DNA from: an uncultured Eubacteriales bacterium
GTDB taxonomy: Bacteria > Bacillota > Clostridia > Lachnospirales > Lachnospiraceae
Length of the DNA: 42,916 nt
Assembly (NCBI GenBank): GCA_949289145.1
Contig: CASEML010000131.1
Location: forward strand, 1-42,916
Reading direction: 5' to 3'
The notes below the pieces were generated by a model. It saw only the letters and a list, made by a program, of their open reading frames with translations. It was not told the origin of the DNA and ran no database searches. This document shows, in pieces, positions 35,301 through 42,916 of the stretch (the stretch's first letter is position 1; each line of letters begins with the position of its first letter). Made by a program: the position numbers and the translations under genes.

Positions 35301-36838
35301 GTACTGACACAATGGAGTATGTCTGGGACAGTGTAATAATAAATAACAAAATAGAAGATTTAAACATTCCTACAGCTTCATTAAAAGGCTGGCATCAGAG
35401 GTTTGCTGACGCTCTTTGGTATACCAATGATGAATATAACGCACCGGGAAAGCCGTTGAAAGAAGGCGTGAGACTTGACAGTGAACTTTTGGGTATCCCT
35501 GGAGATAAAACGGTGTATGCCCAGTGGGAAGCAAATACCTATACTGTTAGCTATGATGGCAATGGAAAAGCTTCCGGAGGCAGAGGTGTTGTACAGGGAA
35601 AAGTAGAATCTCAAAAGTTTATATATGATCAGCCATCCAAATTACGGGAAAATAAATATACAAAGCAGGATGAAAAATTTAAATATCATGATGATGAAAA
35701 ATTGTCAGAAAACACTTATGGCACAAAATATAATCCTAATGCAGCAGATAACTATAAATATTTCTGGCTTGGCTGGTGCAGAAATAGGGTAACGGAAAGT
35801 GAGAAAACAGTATTGGACAAACAGCACATTGCCACTCAATGGGATGTGAATAAGGAAAAAATATGGAATCTCACAGATATTGATCAGGGAGAAGTTATAT
35901 TATATGCCTTATGGGACGGAGTTCCTAATATTACGACAAAAAACGAAAAAACTCATTTTGATCGCTATCAGGGGGCATGTCTTAGCGCAGCAGAAATGAA
36001 AGAATTAATAAAAACTTACGATTTAGAGCAGGGAGAAGAATTAGAGGTAAATATTAAAAATATTAGTTATTATGTAGGGGACAAATTGACAGAATCTATA
36101 GATTTTCCAAAGGATGGCTATATGCTGGATACAACTTTGCCGGAAACATTGTGGGGGGACGGAAAGTATAAAAGCTATACGATTACTTTTGAAACAGAGG
36201 ATAAATATGGAATAAAAAACTATATGGGAGAACAGTCGGAAAAGACAGCTGTTTATTGTGGAAAAATTTACTATAACAATGCTCCTATGATAAAATCATA
36301 CAATGGGAAAACATTACTTTGTGAACGTTATTTATATCTTCAGGATATAGTAGAAATGGAAGAAAAAGAATTAGGAGATGTACTAAAAAGGCATGTAAAA
36401 ATAGTGGATAAGGAGGATGAAGCATATAAAAAAGACATGGAAAATGATTTGTATACAGGGCGTTGGACAGAGGGAGCCAAATTAGAAATAGTACATCTGC
36501 CAGAAGTATATCAGCAAGCGAAAAATCAGGGAAAAAATTGGAGTTTACGAGAAAAAGAAGAAGGAAAAACACTGGAATATAGTATGCAGTATAAGGATAT
36601 CTTTGGGAAAGATGTGGCAGAAAGCAGCAAACTGCATATAATTGACAGCAACAATGATACTAGCGGAGAATATAAAAAGCAGAATCAGTCTGTTAGGTTT
36701 ATTAGTAAAGAATATTTCAATACTTTGGAACATGATTCCCAGTGGTATCGGGAAGAAGAAAACAGAAAAAAACTGGAAAACATCTTGAACGGTGGAGAAA
36801 ATTTCGGAGAAGTATATGAACTTCAGAAAGGTAAATGA
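32339..36838 (+). CDS. Giant InlB-repeat secreted surface protein
   Basis: A 1499-residue exported protein that ends the Tad-like operon. The signal peptide is about residues 1-37 (TVAAVLAALMLVIVNIIYSA). An N-terminal domain (about 60-280) is unassigned. Several InlB B-type (Listeria-Bacteroides) beta-grasp repeats follow: about 284-372, 480-558, 560-760 (divergent), 862-960, 965-1062 and 1063-1194. Each has the GYxFxGW and LYAxW-type motifs. A Pro/Thr linker lies at about 377-394. The last 300 residues look like Ig-type domains and end in a charged helix. No LPXTG, membrane anchor or wall-binding repeat is visible at the C-terminus. Export with the pilus-like machinery, or tip display on it, is an inference from operon position. 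AGAGGAGATACGACA precedes the ATG. Confidence 0.88.
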   Translation: MNKAGTKRTVAAVLAALMLVIVNIIYSAAPDNPVQAAQYKQKRAVREEGEQKTEVKGVTAATPSVPQEGEVRESEANAYNQGNGQFTVTLDGGGYSVSYIVYMYNVENLEPAAGGAVKINKIESAAVPSATEPQWKAVRLDKNGEGDRAYFNLSFEELILRHDGPVSNSQGWSGAQIKIKFNIDQHVYQISQSVSNIENGRLCLLASPDSKDLSLERQLAEENNREAGNSCAVINDKLNAHNGAAGITGYIQCNAYNCGLADYNNDGNYSYGNLMINFHKGKETLKINPNSGTYIQNNGQVITGNTEKELTTKACGSSTTINAPTREGYIFDGWTVEHETGGSGNYDNSSKKYIHCSTSGIGTTTLKANWKKNDAVNTPTLKPTATPAPLPEYIQTVEYYTWSETEHKWNQCKEREIYSVKKGSTMECLSLAEENQPEGYYLSDMIVRNPETTKWSTVTQSYVVNTPAIVHINYRPNQSTLQINPNGGEWSGSREIQKFTQGYGTTLAIPTPNKKKYKFKGWSRVGENGTINCLTESTLYTFGIKAGITDYITAQWQAYKFTIHYARNEPSGIIKSKMEPQNNLTVESRETIYDVGGCENAKFSGWCLAKGNRNKITNQLDSIYWLKENGTFDTEATPMEAKRFDTTGYGGKVFPNLASVQEFVPYVEKDGEELILVGMWLIDVEYDAEDGINTEALAAGQHDIVPDVTFQLVSEIPSLMGNEFVKWRNSESSQEEEQGAIIEQGYGKNTTLHATYRYYIQYQKADGTVIEQNSISRQKKFEKKYGEVAEIADVPYPTTGNTEGHHYISEEIWQVTADNSELYKYADASNYPEKNYANSYRQGETALVNRSVILKAVEEANTYTIKYHANSGNASTAASQDWSKMQKQKLTYGQNVTLRDVSDSLLPGYEFAGWNTKADGSGVNFTNKESSTVKQFLNKAGINVNEDGAQVHLYAQWHAKSYTIKFNINRPTKINNTHASSESPVLNGTDTMEYVWDSVIINNKIEDLNIPTASLKGWHQRFADALWYTNDEYNAPGKPLKEGVRLDSELLGIPGDKTVYAQWEANTYTVSYDGNGKASGGRGVVQGKVESQKFIYDQPSKLRENKYTKQDEKFKYHDDEKLSENTYGTKYNPNAADNYKYFWLGWCRNRVTESEKTVLDKQHIATQWDVNKEKIWNLTDIDQGEVILYALWDGVPNITTKNEKTHFDRYQGACLSAAEMKELIKTYDLEQGEELEVNIKNISYYVGDKLTESIDFPKDGYMLDTTLPETLWGDGKYKSYTITFETEDKYGIKNYMGEQSEKTAVYCGKIYYNNAPMIKSYNGKTLLCERYLYLQDIVEMEEKELGDVLKRHVKIVDKEDEAYKKDMENDLYTGRWTEGAKLEIVHLPEVYQQAKNQGKNWSLREKEEGKTLEYSMQYKDIFGKDVAESSKLHIIDSNNDTSGEYKKQNQSVRFISKEYFNTLEHDSQWYREEENRKKLENILNGGENFGEVYELQKGK

Positions 36839-36875
36839 AAATTTCTGGTAATAAACCTATTTATTGAAGCCATTA

Positions 36876-36926
36876 TAAGCAGTCCATGAGCAATATATAA
36901 TTTCTGTATTGCCCATGGGCTGCTTA
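36876..36926 (+). terminator. Long hairpin after the giant surface protein
   Basis: A 13-bp outer stem (36876-36888 with 36914-36926, one G-U pair) and a 6-bp inner stem (36890-36895 with 36907-36912) are separated by a single mismatch. It starts 37 bases after the stop. There is no T run right after it (CAAATATGG), so it may be a stability or processing hairpin. The rest of 36839-37003 holds AT-rich sequence and no gene. Confidence 0.5.
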
Positions 36927-37003
36927 CAAATATGGCAGGTAAGAGAATTATTCTAAAATGTAGCAAAATAATACATTTTCCCTCTTTTTTTAGATAGCGA
37001 TAT

Positions 37004-37032
37004 TTGCATTTAGTATAATCCTATGATAAAAT
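37004..37032 (+). promoter_or_regulatory. Promoter of the sortase-pilus adhesin operon
   Basis: TTGCAT (37004-37009), a 17-base spacer, and TAAAAT (37027-37032) preceded by TGA, an extended -10. It lies 69 bases before the start codon. An overlapping TATAAT (37014-37019) has only a weak -35 partner (TAGATA at 36991). Confidence 0.55.
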
Positions 37033-37101
37033 GTAGATTGCTGGTTTATATATATTTATTATGTAAAAGTGTAATGTAATGAGTAAAAAGGAACGAGTAT
37101 A

Positions 37102-40100
37102 ATGAAAATAATTAGGAAAACAAGTCAGATTTTGACTATATGTGTTATGTTATGTCTGATGGTTGTACTGATGTATAAAATAGAGGGAAAAGAATCAACG
37201 ATTTCCGAGGCGGCAAGTACCTATCCTGATTCTATGATAGAAAATATGCAGACTCTTTTGGAACAAGGATATTTTCTATTAGACGTGTCTAACATGCGGC
37301 AGCAGGAGGATGGGGCAGGTCCTACATGGAGTGTGGGAAGTACACTTTATTATTGCAATCTCACCACAGGTTCCGAATGGAATGAATCTGTGAACTCTGA
37401 CAGCGAGGGGCTTTCAGAGGCAGAAAAAAGTATAATTGGTGAGCTGCGGCAAAGTAATATTTTCTGTTTTAAGCTGACAGATGCAGATACAGATGTATTG
37501 CAGTTAAGCTACAGCAATGATAATACAGAGAATACGGATCATTACTATAAAACAGCCACATATCAAGCAGGGGATTTGAAAGGCAATTTATATGCTTATC
37601 TTGCATCCTATACTGTGAAAAGTGGAAATAGTATCGGGAAAAAAGCTTATATGATTGGGAAGGTTTCTCTGCCACAGGTTACATCAAAGGAAGAGGTCAC
37701 TAAGGTCCCAGAGGATGAGGAGGCAGAAGATGAAAAGTTGAGGGAAGAAGAGACCGCAGTAGAGGAAGAAACTATTTTGGCAAATTCTACATCAGATAAT
37801 ACTGTCACTATAAGAGTAAATTATAATTTTCAGGATGGCAATGAACTTATCTTATTAAAAAATGATGCCTATGTAACATACGTTTCCATTGGCGCTGGGA
37901 GTTTTGTGTATGATTTGGAGAGCACAGAATATGATAGTTTTTACATTCAGGAAGCGAATGCAAGTTCGGAGGGGAATAGGACAGTAAAGATATCTTCAGA
38001 GGAATTGGCAGAAAAAAAGAGCATTTATGGAAGTTATATTTCCATAACTCCCGGTGGCTGGGATGAAACCAATAATGGAGCGAATCGGCGGAGCGTAAGT
38101 TATGGTACCAGTATTTATATTAAGCAGAATTTTGAGCATGGGACTACCGTATGCTATACTCTAAACGGCAATGTGGTTTCTGAAGCGGCAGTTTCTTCAG
38201 ATAGTATCATAGCCTTTGACGTGAACTCAACAGTATACGATGGATTTTTCATTAGAGAAAGCTACACCGATACTGGAAGCAGTACGGTGTTGGAGGGAAA
38301 CAAAACAGAAATTCTTACATGTGAGGAGATAAAGGCAGCTCTTGAGGAAGATGATTCCATGCTGAAAGCGAGAGTGGGCAGCTGGGTTGGCGGAACCACT
38401 AGGAGAACTTTAAAATTGTTAGAGCCTGGAACCAGCATTTCGGATATGAGTTTGAACATTCCAGAGGGAACATTTCAGAAAAAAGATGATATTTTTTATG
38501 TAAATTCTACTTTTTATGATTATTATTCTGATGTGGAAATGGAAGGAAATAATCGAAATACCCTGTCAGGAGCCTTTGACAATACGGATGGAGGCAGTGA
38601 TAAAGTACAGGCGAAGAAATTTAATGAGGCAATTCAGGAGTATTTCAGAAATACAAGCCTTGCCACGAGTAGCTGGCAGGCCCCCCTTTACTTTGGAGAT
38701 TTTCATGCCTGGCGGGATGGGGGGTACTCCTTGTTAAATTTTAGAGGGGTAAACAACAATGGTATTCCTAATATGGTAAATGGAGCAGACGGAGCATGTT
38801 TGGGGCTGGTAAACAGTAAGCTGGTAGATAATAAGCTAATGATGGGAACGGACAATAACGGTCAGGGGGTAGAGGTACCGTATTTTAATAAAGAATTCCT
38901 GCGTGGTAATAATTCTTTACAGGATAATATTGGATATGTATTTGAAAATGTTTTGTTCCCCTTTGTAAAAGATAGTTCTACCGGTTACTGGGAGTTTGAC
39001 AGTTATGATGCTGACCAGACACTTCGTATGAAGCAGACGGCGGAGGGAAGATACTTTTTAGACCAGGTGGGTGCGTCAAATGCAGTAAAAGGTTTTACAT
39101 CCAGTGCAGTAACTGACAAGTCTAATTTCTTTCCTTTTAATGATGCTTCTGAATCTGGAAGTGCTAAAAAATTGAATTATGCGTTTGGCGTTAAACTTGA
39201 AATTCCATTCTATATGACAGCAGATGGTAAGGTGAAAATGGACGAAAATACCAGCAATGATATTACCTTTGAATTTCAAGGTGATGATGACGTATGGATA
39301 TTTATTGATGATACTCTTGTACTAGATATAGGTGGTGATCATGGGGCAGTAAAGGGAAGCATCAATTTTGCAACGTGTACGGCTGAAACTACAGGTTGGA
39401 GATTCAATAGCAGTACCGGTGTGAGAGAAGCTGGAACTTTTACTACAAACTTTACCAGACTAAGCTCTACGGAACAGCATACACTGACTATGTTTTATAT
39501 GGAGCGGGGTATTTGGGAGTCTAATATGTATATATCCTTTAATTTTCCCAAAACCAACAATTTGGAGGTGGAAAAGGAAATAGTGACTACGGATGCCAAT
39601 GGAAATAGTCTTGTAAATGCAGCGTTTGCAGATGTTATGGAAAATCTAAAGACGAATATTTCATTTCCAGTTATTATCAAAAATATGGCAACCAGCGGAG
39701 ACCCTTTTGATATTCAGGTGGGAAGCACAGCCATCAACTTGAATTTTGATGAGATTACCAGTAAAACATCTGCAAGCCTATATTATAATGTATACGGTGC
39801 AACTTTGGAGAAGATGACAAATAATATTCCGGGTAATACTGCCAGAACCTGTGTATTGAAATACCGTTATCCGGGTGAAAAACAGTATACAGATGGGCAG
39901 GGGGTTACAGACAATCGATCCATTTTGATTAATTATCCAGATGGGGATAGTTTGGGCCTGACACAGGCACAGGCAGCAAGGATTGAGGAAAAGGGATATG
40001 TTGAGTTGGAAGCATATCTAGAGGCAACAACAGGTGCCGGCTCTCCCTTTTTGGCGTTGATTGACGGAAATGGGAATCGAATCGGTACTTGGGCAAATGA

Positions 40101-42234
40101 GAATGCAGTGGCTGGAACTAAGGGCAGTCTGCAGGCAAATAACTGGGTTACACTTAGAGTATATATTTCTCAGATGAAGCCTATGGCAAGACTGGGCAGT
40201 TCTACGGTTGGAACTTTCGATTATACTAACATAAAAAGTGTTCAATTTGCCTACTGGGATAACAAGACGGTATATATAGATAATATTACCTTGAATGCAC
40301 CAGCAATTTATACCGAGGAGAGTGGATTTGAAAAAGATCAGAGCCAGATTCCAGACTATGGTTCCATTGGAACTACAGCAAGTGATTATAAGCTTATGCC
40401 TATTAACGGTGCCAAATACAATTTGAACGGTACAGACGAATATGTGGATTCGGGAACCATTTATCTAAAAAACGCAGAGTTGGCCCTGTTTTCAGATCAG
40501 TTTCGCAGGAATAGTTACTTATCTATTAACGAGGAATGTGATACAGGGGTTTTTGATGTGGCATGGACACTGTCAGAGAACGGTGTGGTTATGAAATCAG
40601 GTACAGGAACAGCAGTGGAGGATGGAAGGACGGCAGAAAATACTGACCCATCCGACATTGAAAAGCCGGAAGAAAATACAATTCTCTTCCAAACCTGGGA
40701 TCCGGAAGCTAATGCCACAGAGTTTTATAATTTGAATGTAAAATTTACGAATACGATCAAAACCGGTTCCCTGAAAATTAAAAAGCAGGTAAAGACAGGA
40801 CAAGATGAATTGATCGATGCAGAACTTCCTTATACCATTAAGGTTACGTTCTCTAATATTGCAGGATTAAGTCTTGAGGGCAGCATTGACAACTATGAAT
40901 CCATGGATAAAGAGGTTTATTTAGAATCCGATAAGGATGTGTTCGAGATAACCGGGATTCCGGCAGGAACAGAGTATCGTATTGAAGAAATACGGACGGC
41001 AGGAGCCGATTTCCCATTGCAGGAAGAAGGGGAAATCAGAGATGATTTTTCCTTGTCCACCATGACAGGTACTGGGAATGATGCAGACGCAGGTTCTTAT
41101 TATGATGAAGAGGGCCAATGTTGGCGCGGAACCATTATAGCGGATGATTCACAAGAAATTACGGATGTAGTATCCGTCGTGAATGATATCAATCCGGTGA
41201 TAGATGAAATAGGTGGACAGAAAATATGGAATCTCGGTGAACAGAACAGTCATTTAGGGACAGCTCCGGAGGCACAAAGCGTTACCTTAAAACTGCAGAG
41301 AACATTTATACAAACGGATGAAGATATTACAAACAATGTGACCTACAGTTTTACAGATGTGACAGACAAAGGTACAGGCAATCCAGTGGAGATAGTTTTA
41401 AATAATAAACAGAGCTCTAGAGAAGTGACTTGCAGTGACGAGAATATGATTATTATTACAACAGATAACGATTGGAAATACAGTGTGTCAGGACTCCCGC
41501 TTTATGGAAAGACCGAGGCAGGAAGAAAGAGAAAGTATGAATACCGTTTTGTGGAAACCAAAATAGTGACTGCGTCAGGAGAAACGGTGGTAGAGAGGAC
41601 GGCAGATGATTCGGGATATGTGGAAAACAATTCGGGATATACGGTTGCCGGTGGCACTATGAATGTAACCGCCAATGGAGATCAGGAACTAATTGATTAT
41701 AATTTGACCAACACTTACAATCCGATGACCAATCTTCAGATAACTAAGGTATCGGGAGATGATACGCCCCAAAAAATGGGAGGTGTTACCTTTAGATTAG
41801 AACGTCTGATTAAAGATGAAAAAGGTGATTGGATAATTGATACGGAATTTAACAGCGGAAAAGGCTATTGGGAGGCGACCACGGGTGAAGGAACAGGTAT
41901 GGTTACTTTCTTAAATCTGGCAGACGGTAATTACCGGCTGACTGAGATAAAGACTGTATCAGGTTATAGTCTTTTGGCAAAACAGATAGAACTGGTCATC
42001 AGTCGGGCAGATGGAACCAAGGTAGAAGGCACAGAATATGCCCTGGAAAGTGATGGGAAAACTATTGCAATTACTATTTCCAATCAGGGATTGTTGGAAC
42101 TTCCTTTTACCGGAAGTAGTGTAAGAAAATATATTATTTGTTTTGGAATTGTTTTGGCGGTAGGAGGAGAAGGAGTTTACCTTTGGAACATGTATTATCA
42201 GAGCAGGAAACGCCGCAGGCAGCGCAGATTATGA
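37102..42234 (+). CDS. LPFTG-anchored fibro-slime/Cna-B adhesin, probable pilus tip protein
   Basis: A 1710-residue wall-anchored protein. The signal region is about 1-40. Two related beta modules lie at about 232-440 (starting near VTIRVNYNFQDG and VSYGTSIYIKQNFEHG). A fibro-slime/PA14-like domain spans about 465-815, with DFHAWRDGGYSLLNF and VWIFIDDTLVLDIGGDHG. A carbohydrate-binding-like jelly roll is at about 960-1075. A DUF5979-like domain (about 1219-1300), a Cna-B-type domain (about 1367-1500) and a SpaA-like prealbumin domain (about 1544-1650) follow. The sorting signal is LPFTG at 1667-1671, then a hydrophobic helix and a very basic tail. It is followed 41 bases later by a major pilin gene, so it fits a tip or minor pilin. 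A ligand such as a host or plant glycan is an inference. Confidence 0.9.
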   Translation: MKIIRKTSQILTICVMLCLMVVLMYKIEGKESTISEAASTYPDSMIENMQTLLEQGYFLLDVSNMRQQEDGAGPTWSVGSTLYYCNLTTGSEWNESVNSDSEGLSEAEKSIIGELRQSNIFCFKLTDADTDVLQLSYSNDNTENTDHYYKTATYQAGDLKGNLYAYLASYTVKSGNSIGKKAYMIGKVSLPQVTSKEEVTKVPEDEEAEDEKLREEETAVEEETILANSTSDNTVTIRVNYNFQDGNELILLKNDAYVTYVSIGAGSFVYDLESTEYDSFYIQEANASSEGNRTVKISSEELAEKKSIYGSYISITPGGWDETNNGANRRSVSYGTSIYIKQNFEHGTTVCYTLNGNVVSEAAVSSDSIIAFDVNSTVYDGFFIRESYTDTGSSTVLEGNKTEILTCEEIKAALEEDDSMLKARVGSWVGGTTRRTLKLLEPGTSISDMSLNIPEGTFQKKDDIFYVNSTFYDYYSDVEMEGNNRNTLSGAFDNTDGGSDKVQAKKFNEAIQEYFRNTSLATSSWQAPLYFGDFHAWRDGGYSLLNFRGVNNNGIPNMVNGADGACLGLVNSKLVDNKLMMGTDNNGQGVEVPYFNKEFLRGNNSLQDNIGYVFENVLFPFVKDSSTGYWEFDSYDADQTLRMKQTAEGRYFLDQVGASNAVKGFTSSAVTDKSNFFPFNDASESGSAKKLNYAFGVKLEIPFYMTADGKVKMDENTSNDITFEFQGDDDVWIFIDDTLVLDIGGDHGAVKGSINFATCTAETTGWRFNSSTGVREAGTFTTNFTRLSSTEQHTLTMFYMERGIWESNMYISFNFPKTNNLEVEKEIVTTDANGNSLVNAAFADVMENLKTNISFPVIIKNMATSGDPFDIQVGSTAINLNFDEITSKTSASLYYNVYGATLEKMTNNIPGNTARTCVLKYRYPGEKQYTDGQGVTDNRSILINYPDGDSLGLTQAQAARIEEKGYVELEAYLEATTGAGSPFLALIDGNGNRIGTWANENAVAGTKGSLQANNWVTLRVYISQMKPMARLGSSTVGTFDYTNIKSVQFAYWDNKTVYIDNITLNAPAIYTEESGFEKDQSQIPDYGSIGTTASDYKLMPINGAKYNLNGTDEYVDSGTIYLKNAELALFSDQFRRNSYLSINEECDTGVFDVAWTLSENGVVMKSGTGTAVEDGRTAENTDPSDIEKPEENTILFQTWDPEANATEFYNLNVKFTNTIKTGSLKIKKQVKTGQDELIDAELPYTIKVTFSNIAGLSLEGSIDNYESMDKEVYLESDKDVFEITGIPAGTEYRIEEIRTAGADFPLQEEGEIRDDFSLSTMTGTGNDADAGSYYDEEGQCWRGTIIADDSQEITDVVSVVNDINPVIDEIGGQKIWNLGEQNSHLGTAPEAQSVTLKLQRTFIQTDEDITNNVTYSFTDVTDKGTGNPVEIVLNNKQSSREVTCSDENMIIITTDNDWKYSVSGLPLYGKTEAGRKRKYEYRFVETKIVTASGETVVERTADDSGYVENNSGYTVAGGTMNVTANGDQELIDYNLTNTYNPMTNLQITKVSGDDTPQKMGGVTFRLERLIKDEKGDWIIDTEFNSGKGYWEATTGEGTGMVTFLNLADGNYRLTEIKTVSGYSLLAKQIELVISRADGTKVEGTEYALESDGKTIAITISNQGLLELPFTGSSVRKYIICFGIVLAVGGEGVYLWNMYYQSRKRRRQRRL

Positions 42235-42275
42235 GAAACAGTCAGAAAAAATGGAATATGAAGGAGGAAGTAAGG

Positions 42276-42916
42276 ATGAAAGAAAGAACAAACAACAAAG
42301 CAATAGTCAGAAAAGCAATCGGGCTGTTGGCGTGCCTTGCTATGGTGGCAGCAATGTTGCCAGTTAATGTGGCAAAGGCAACCAGCACAAATGGTCCGGT
42401 AATTGACACCAGCAAGAAGGGGAGTATTACTATTCATAAATATGAATACAATGGAACAGAAGCGTCTCCGTCCCCCACTCCCGTTGCGGGAAATGGTCAA
42501 GCGGGCCAAACCATACCAGATGGGGCAGTACCATTGCAAGGAGCAGGCTTTACTATCTATAAAGTAGAAGATGCAGCTATGTTAGATACTTACTACGGAA
42601 TTAATTCCACAGGTTTGCCGGATGCCAGCAATTATTACACAGGGACAGATGGAAATTATACGGTAGATAGTCAATATACACCGGCTGGAACTGAAACCAC
42701 TGATGAATATGGCGTGGCAACTTTTGGGAACCTTGAGTTGGGTCTTTATCTGGTAGTAGAAACAACAATACCGGATAAAGTAACCACACCGATTGTTCCA
42801 TTTTTGGTATCTATTCCTATGACCACATACGAAGGGAACGACTGGTTGTATGATGTTCATGTATATCCTAAAAACAAGACTACTTATGGTGGAGTAAGTT
42901 TAAAGAAAACAGGAAA
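42276..42916 (+). CDS. SpaH/EbpB-type major pilin, 3'-truncated by the window edge
   Basis: The first 213 residues of a sortase-assembled pilus backbone protein; the frame stays open to the end of the window. The signal peptide is about 1-36 (IGLLACLAMVAAMLPVNVAKA). The first pilin domain starts GSITIHKYEYNG and contains the strands LQGAGFTIYKVEDAAML and ATFGNLELGLYLVVETT. The pilin motif WxxxVxVYPK is intact (W190 to K199, sequence WLYDVHVYPKN), giving the Lys that a class C sortase would use to polymerise the shaft. A Pro/Ser-rich insert (about 63-82) sits in the first domain. The E box, LPXTG and sortase genes would be downstream. GAAGGAGGAAGTAAGG precedes the ATG. Confidence 0.92.
   Translation, partial: MKERTNNKAIVRKAIGLLACLAMVAAMLPVNVAKATSTNGPVIDTSKKGSITIHKYEYNGTEASPSPTPVAGNGQAGQTIPDGAVPLQGAGFTIYKVEDAAMLDTYYGINSTGLPDASNYYTGTDGNYTVDSQYTPAGTETTDEYGVATFGNLELGLYLVVETTIPDKVTTPIVPFLVSIPMTTYEGNDWLYDVHVYPKNKTTYGGVSLKKTG

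Noticed and set aside
37014-37019. TATAAT as the -10 of the adhesin promoter
   Set aside because: Its -35 partner at 17 bases is only TAGATA. The overlapping TTGCAT-17-TGA-TAAAAT is a better pair, so it was preferred.
30804-42916. Prophage or conjugative element covering the surface-protein region
   Set aside because: No integrase, relaxase, terminase or attachment repeats are seen. The CpaF protein groups with pilus-type context rather than a VirB4/TraG conjugation set.

Overview
The window looks like chromosomal DNA of a low-to-moderate GC Gram-positive anaerobe, most likely a Lachnospiraceae/Clostridia member. The evidence is the conserved Firmicutes order cysS-mrnC-rlmB-sigH, an addB-addA pair, a T-box leader, comEA/comEC, an LPXTG sortase substrate, and AGGAGG-type ribosome binding sites. 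Every gene I can support lies on the + strand. Genus cannot be fixed from the sequence alone.

Region 1 (1-2300): the 3' part of a small cupin gene, its terminator hairpin, and a complete group II intron (about 375-2296) inserted a few bases after that hairpin. The intron carries a reverse transcriptase/maturase.

Region 2 (2340-9421): comEA, an OmpR-type two-component system, a GerMN-domain lipoprotein, comEC and holA. The two DNA-uptake genes are therefore separated by a signalling module.

Region 3 (9435-15023): a TPR-like protein, a family 2 glycosyltransferase, a secreted Cys-patterned leucine-rich-repeat protein, ispF with an unusual Cys-rich tail, and an Eis-like GNAT acetyltransferase.

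Region 4 (15026-20769): a promoter and cysteine-type T-box controlling cysE-cysS, then mrnC, rlmB, sigH and an LCP-family cell-wall ligase with an N-terminal tandem repeat, closed by a strong terminator.

Region 5 (20796-27858): the overlapping addB-addA helicase-nuclease pair.

Region 6 (27960-36838): the most unusual part. It is a compact Tad/type IV-like locus with one CpaF-type ATPase, one TadB/TadC-type platform protein, six small membrane proteins and a 1499-residue InlB-repeat surface protein. Four of the small proteins share E/K-Tyr-Gly at exactly residues 7-9 followed by a hydrophobic segment. This resembles a mature Flp pilin with no leader peptide. Two of them (36 and 45 aa) are very short.

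Region 7 (37004-42916): a separate promoter, then a 1710-residue LPFTG-anchored fibro-slime/Cna-B-type adhesin and the start of a SpaH/EbpB-type major pilin with an intact pilin lysine motif. This is the beginning of a sortase-assembled pilus operon that continues beyond the window. Regions 6 and 7 place two different surface-fibre systems side by side.
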